Positions 62,020-64,000 of a DNA stretch of 64,000 nt are shown in pieces (the stretch's first letter is position 1; the number at the start of each line of letters is the position of its first letter). The stretch covers positions 20,278,555-20,342,554 of the forward strand of contig NC_037599.1 in NCBI RefSeq assembly GCF_003073045.1, in the 5' to 3' direction. The position numbers were made by a program, and so were the translations under genes. The stretch is from Pomacea canaliculata. Its lineage: Eukaryota; Mollusca; Gastropoda; Architaenioglossa; Ampullariidae. The notes below the pieces were generated by a model. The model was given only the letters and a program-made list of their open reading frames with translations, ran no database searches and had not been told where the DNA came from.

Positions 62020-63620
62020 CTGCAGCGGTTGTCACCGTGTTGTTACCCTGTCGATGCATTGAGCAGCGGAGACCTAAGCGACACGACTGAAGCTGTCTAC
62101 TTTTCTGAAGTAAGTAACCGAGAGAGAGAGAGTGAAGTATGTGGGTGTGAGAAAGAGAGAGAGAAAGGAAAAAAATAAGAAAGAGGAAGTTTGTACTGGT
62201 GTACAACACAGGGTCGTATTGGGGCTAATGCCCTTTTCACTCTTTTTCTTTCTCTCCCCTCTCCAAACATAATTTATAAATATACATGATTTTTTTGTCA
62301 TACGGGTGTTTGTTTATTGCTTCACCCAAATTTAACAAACAGTTAATACAGTACTTGTAATACTATCTTGTACTGCGGAGGACTAGGTACTTAACTGATT
62401 CAATACAATGCTTTTCACGATGGCTTAAGTAAAATAGAAATAAACCTGGCTAGATACATAACTTTCAGAGTGAAAATACGTGAAAAAAGGTAAGTTGTAA
62501 AACATACATGTGGTACAGATATTTATTTATTTATATATCTAGAATGTATCACTTATGATTAAATTTTGAAGCCATGATCAGATGTTCCTCCCAGTAATTA
62601 CAAAATAAAGGGATGTTAGAGAGAGAGAACGAAAATAAATCAGACAACATCCAACAGAGAATACAGTCCGGCTGAATTGATTATTTCCCTTCAGTATATG
62701 TTGCTCGTAGACACAGCAACAAGCGCGAACGGCCAGAGATACCCCGGGTATGAAATCCCCAGAGTACAGCACTCCATCTCCCAGACGCGCGACCTCCACG
62801 CTTGGCTGGTTGTCACACCCCTTAATGTGTTATGCTCTTTGGCATCGATCCTTGCTGCGAGGTGCTGGACAGAGGCACTGTGGTTCTGATTCCTGGTGGG
62901 GACCTGGCTAATGGTCACGTGTGCATGTTGAGTGTTGGGCGAGGTGTCCAGCGGCTTACGGCCGTTAATTCTGAGCAGAATGTGTTGCAAGCTGTGTCAC
63001 ATGCTGTGCGCTTGAACACAAATCATTTCATTGCGTTTTGCTTACTTTTGAGAAAATGTCTAGTCCATGGAATGATCTGATCATGAAATTAGCTAGAACG
63101 AGACTTTATTTGGACAGACATTAGTCTATAGAAATACAGTCTAGTTGAAAAGCTTAATGGGGTAAATAAAAGACAGCTAAAATATATAAAGAATAAAGAA
63201 ATTGAAATGAACATTAACAGAAGGAAAAATGCTGAAGGTTCGTCTATTTTGCACCGATTTCTTTTTACTATATGTATATACTCTCTGTACTCTGTATAGT
63301 TTTATATTCGTTAGATTTATAAAGGTAGTAAGAAACTAGATACAGACATAATTATCAAGATTAGTTTTTTTGTAGACGAGGACTGTGTAAACGGCTAACA
63401 CATCTTTCCAGGCAGAAGTCAGAAAATGTGAATAAGATGCTGACACCAATTACAAACTATACAGGGTTAGAGCGCATGGCCAGAACTGATGTTTTTCTTT
63501 GAATAATTCATAAAGCCTGAACGCAAATCTTGACTAAATTTATTTTTGAAAAAAAGAAAGATATTAAGACAGCAGGTAGCATGGTTCTGGTTGCTCCTCT
63601 CTCTTGCTCTTTCTCCTTCC
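62020..63620. other. AT-rich DNA, no recognised gene
   Basis: ORFs on both strands at 62677-63080 overlap one another and show no recognisable motif. GA-rich runs occur at 62121-62165. Nothing else could be supported. Confidence 0.4.
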
Positions 63621-63624
63621 CACG

Positions 63625-63760
63625 TGCGGTCCGGTGGCGCACCTGGTAACCGTTTGTTACCATTACAGAATTTGATGCCTGGGTTCACATCTCGTCTCGG
63701 GCACGCGCTGTTTTCTGCCGACTGCTTTGTCGTGATTAACCTTTTAGTTGCTGACGGCTT
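63625..63760 (+). repeat. tRNA-derived SINE
   Basis: Box A-like GGTGGCGCACCTGGTAACC (63632-63650) and box B-like GGGTTCACATCTC (63681-63693) are spaced as in a tRNA head. A body with TTAGTTGCTGACGGCTTAAA follows, then a pyrimidine-rich stretch. The copy looks full in its head; the 3' end is not clear. Confidence 0.6.
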
Positions 63761-64000
63761 AAAGCAACTCCCTGACTTCTTCATTCTCTCTCTCCCTTAT
63801 CCCCCTACACTTCTCACTTCTCTCATTCTCATGTCCGTGTCAGATTGCGACAATCTATTAAGTTTTTGGTGGTAGTGAATACATTCTTTCTTAGACATGC
63901 AGTTAGCCTAACGAGCAAAACACATCACTCGACACGATTTTTGCTGGTGGTGATCACTTCTCTGTCCAGAAGTAGGCATATTTCATGTGTAAGAATAAAT

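Noticed and set aside
62677-63080. Overlapping ORFs on both strands
   Set aside because: Neither translation shows a family motif, and each is explained as the shadow of the other.

Overview
The window reads as nuclear DNA of an invertebrate, most likely a mollusc and plausibly a gastropod. The assignment is inference. It rests on split genes with GT-AG introns, AT-rich spacers full of microsatellites, tRNA-derived SINEs, hAT-type MITEs and decayed non-LTR elements, and on secreted chitin deacetylases with a peritrophin-type chitin-binding domain. No bacterial or organellar signature is present.

Layout. (1) 281-2007, plus: the last four exons of a uridine-cytidine kinase-like 1 gene (UPRT-like domain), followed by a long AT-rich spacer. 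(2) 13215-15593 and 20638-23874, plus: two tandem CE4 chitin deacetylase-like genes with the same intron phases in the shared part. Only the second carries a CBM14 domain and a Thr-rich linker; the first has a +1 frame break near its end. (3) 24.2-33.9 kb: no recognised gene, but SINEs, microsatellites and a 14-bp minisatellite. (4) 33952-35021, plus: an unrecognised Ser/Arg-rich protein with repeated RRxS sites, spread over three frames. (5) 43249-37524, minus: a complete ten-exon GH1 beta-glucosidase of about 500 residues with both catalytic glutamates. Its intron 5 holds a tandem array of decayed copies of the neighbouring exon end. (6) 45716-48808, plus: a complete five-exon CREC-family protein (reticulocalbin/calumenin) with six EF-hands and a C-terminal HEEL. 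(7) 53561-57419, plus: a complete four-exon arylsulfatase B-like gene with a TATA box; a MITE sits 11 bases inside its first intron. (8) 57.4-64 kb: mostly low-complexity DNA, one possible terminal exon on the minus strand and one SINE.

Functionally, four of the seven genes make secreted carbohydrate-active proteins (two deacetylases, a beta-glucosidase, a sulfatase) and a fifth is an ER-lumen calcium-binding protein. They need not act together: each has its own promoter region and they lie on both strands. No CRISPR array, canonical tRNA, rRNA or virus-derived element was recognised. I found no clearly new multi-gene system. The least ordinary features are the exon-boundary array in the GH1 gene, the RRxS protein, and the MITE beside the sulfatase splice donor.
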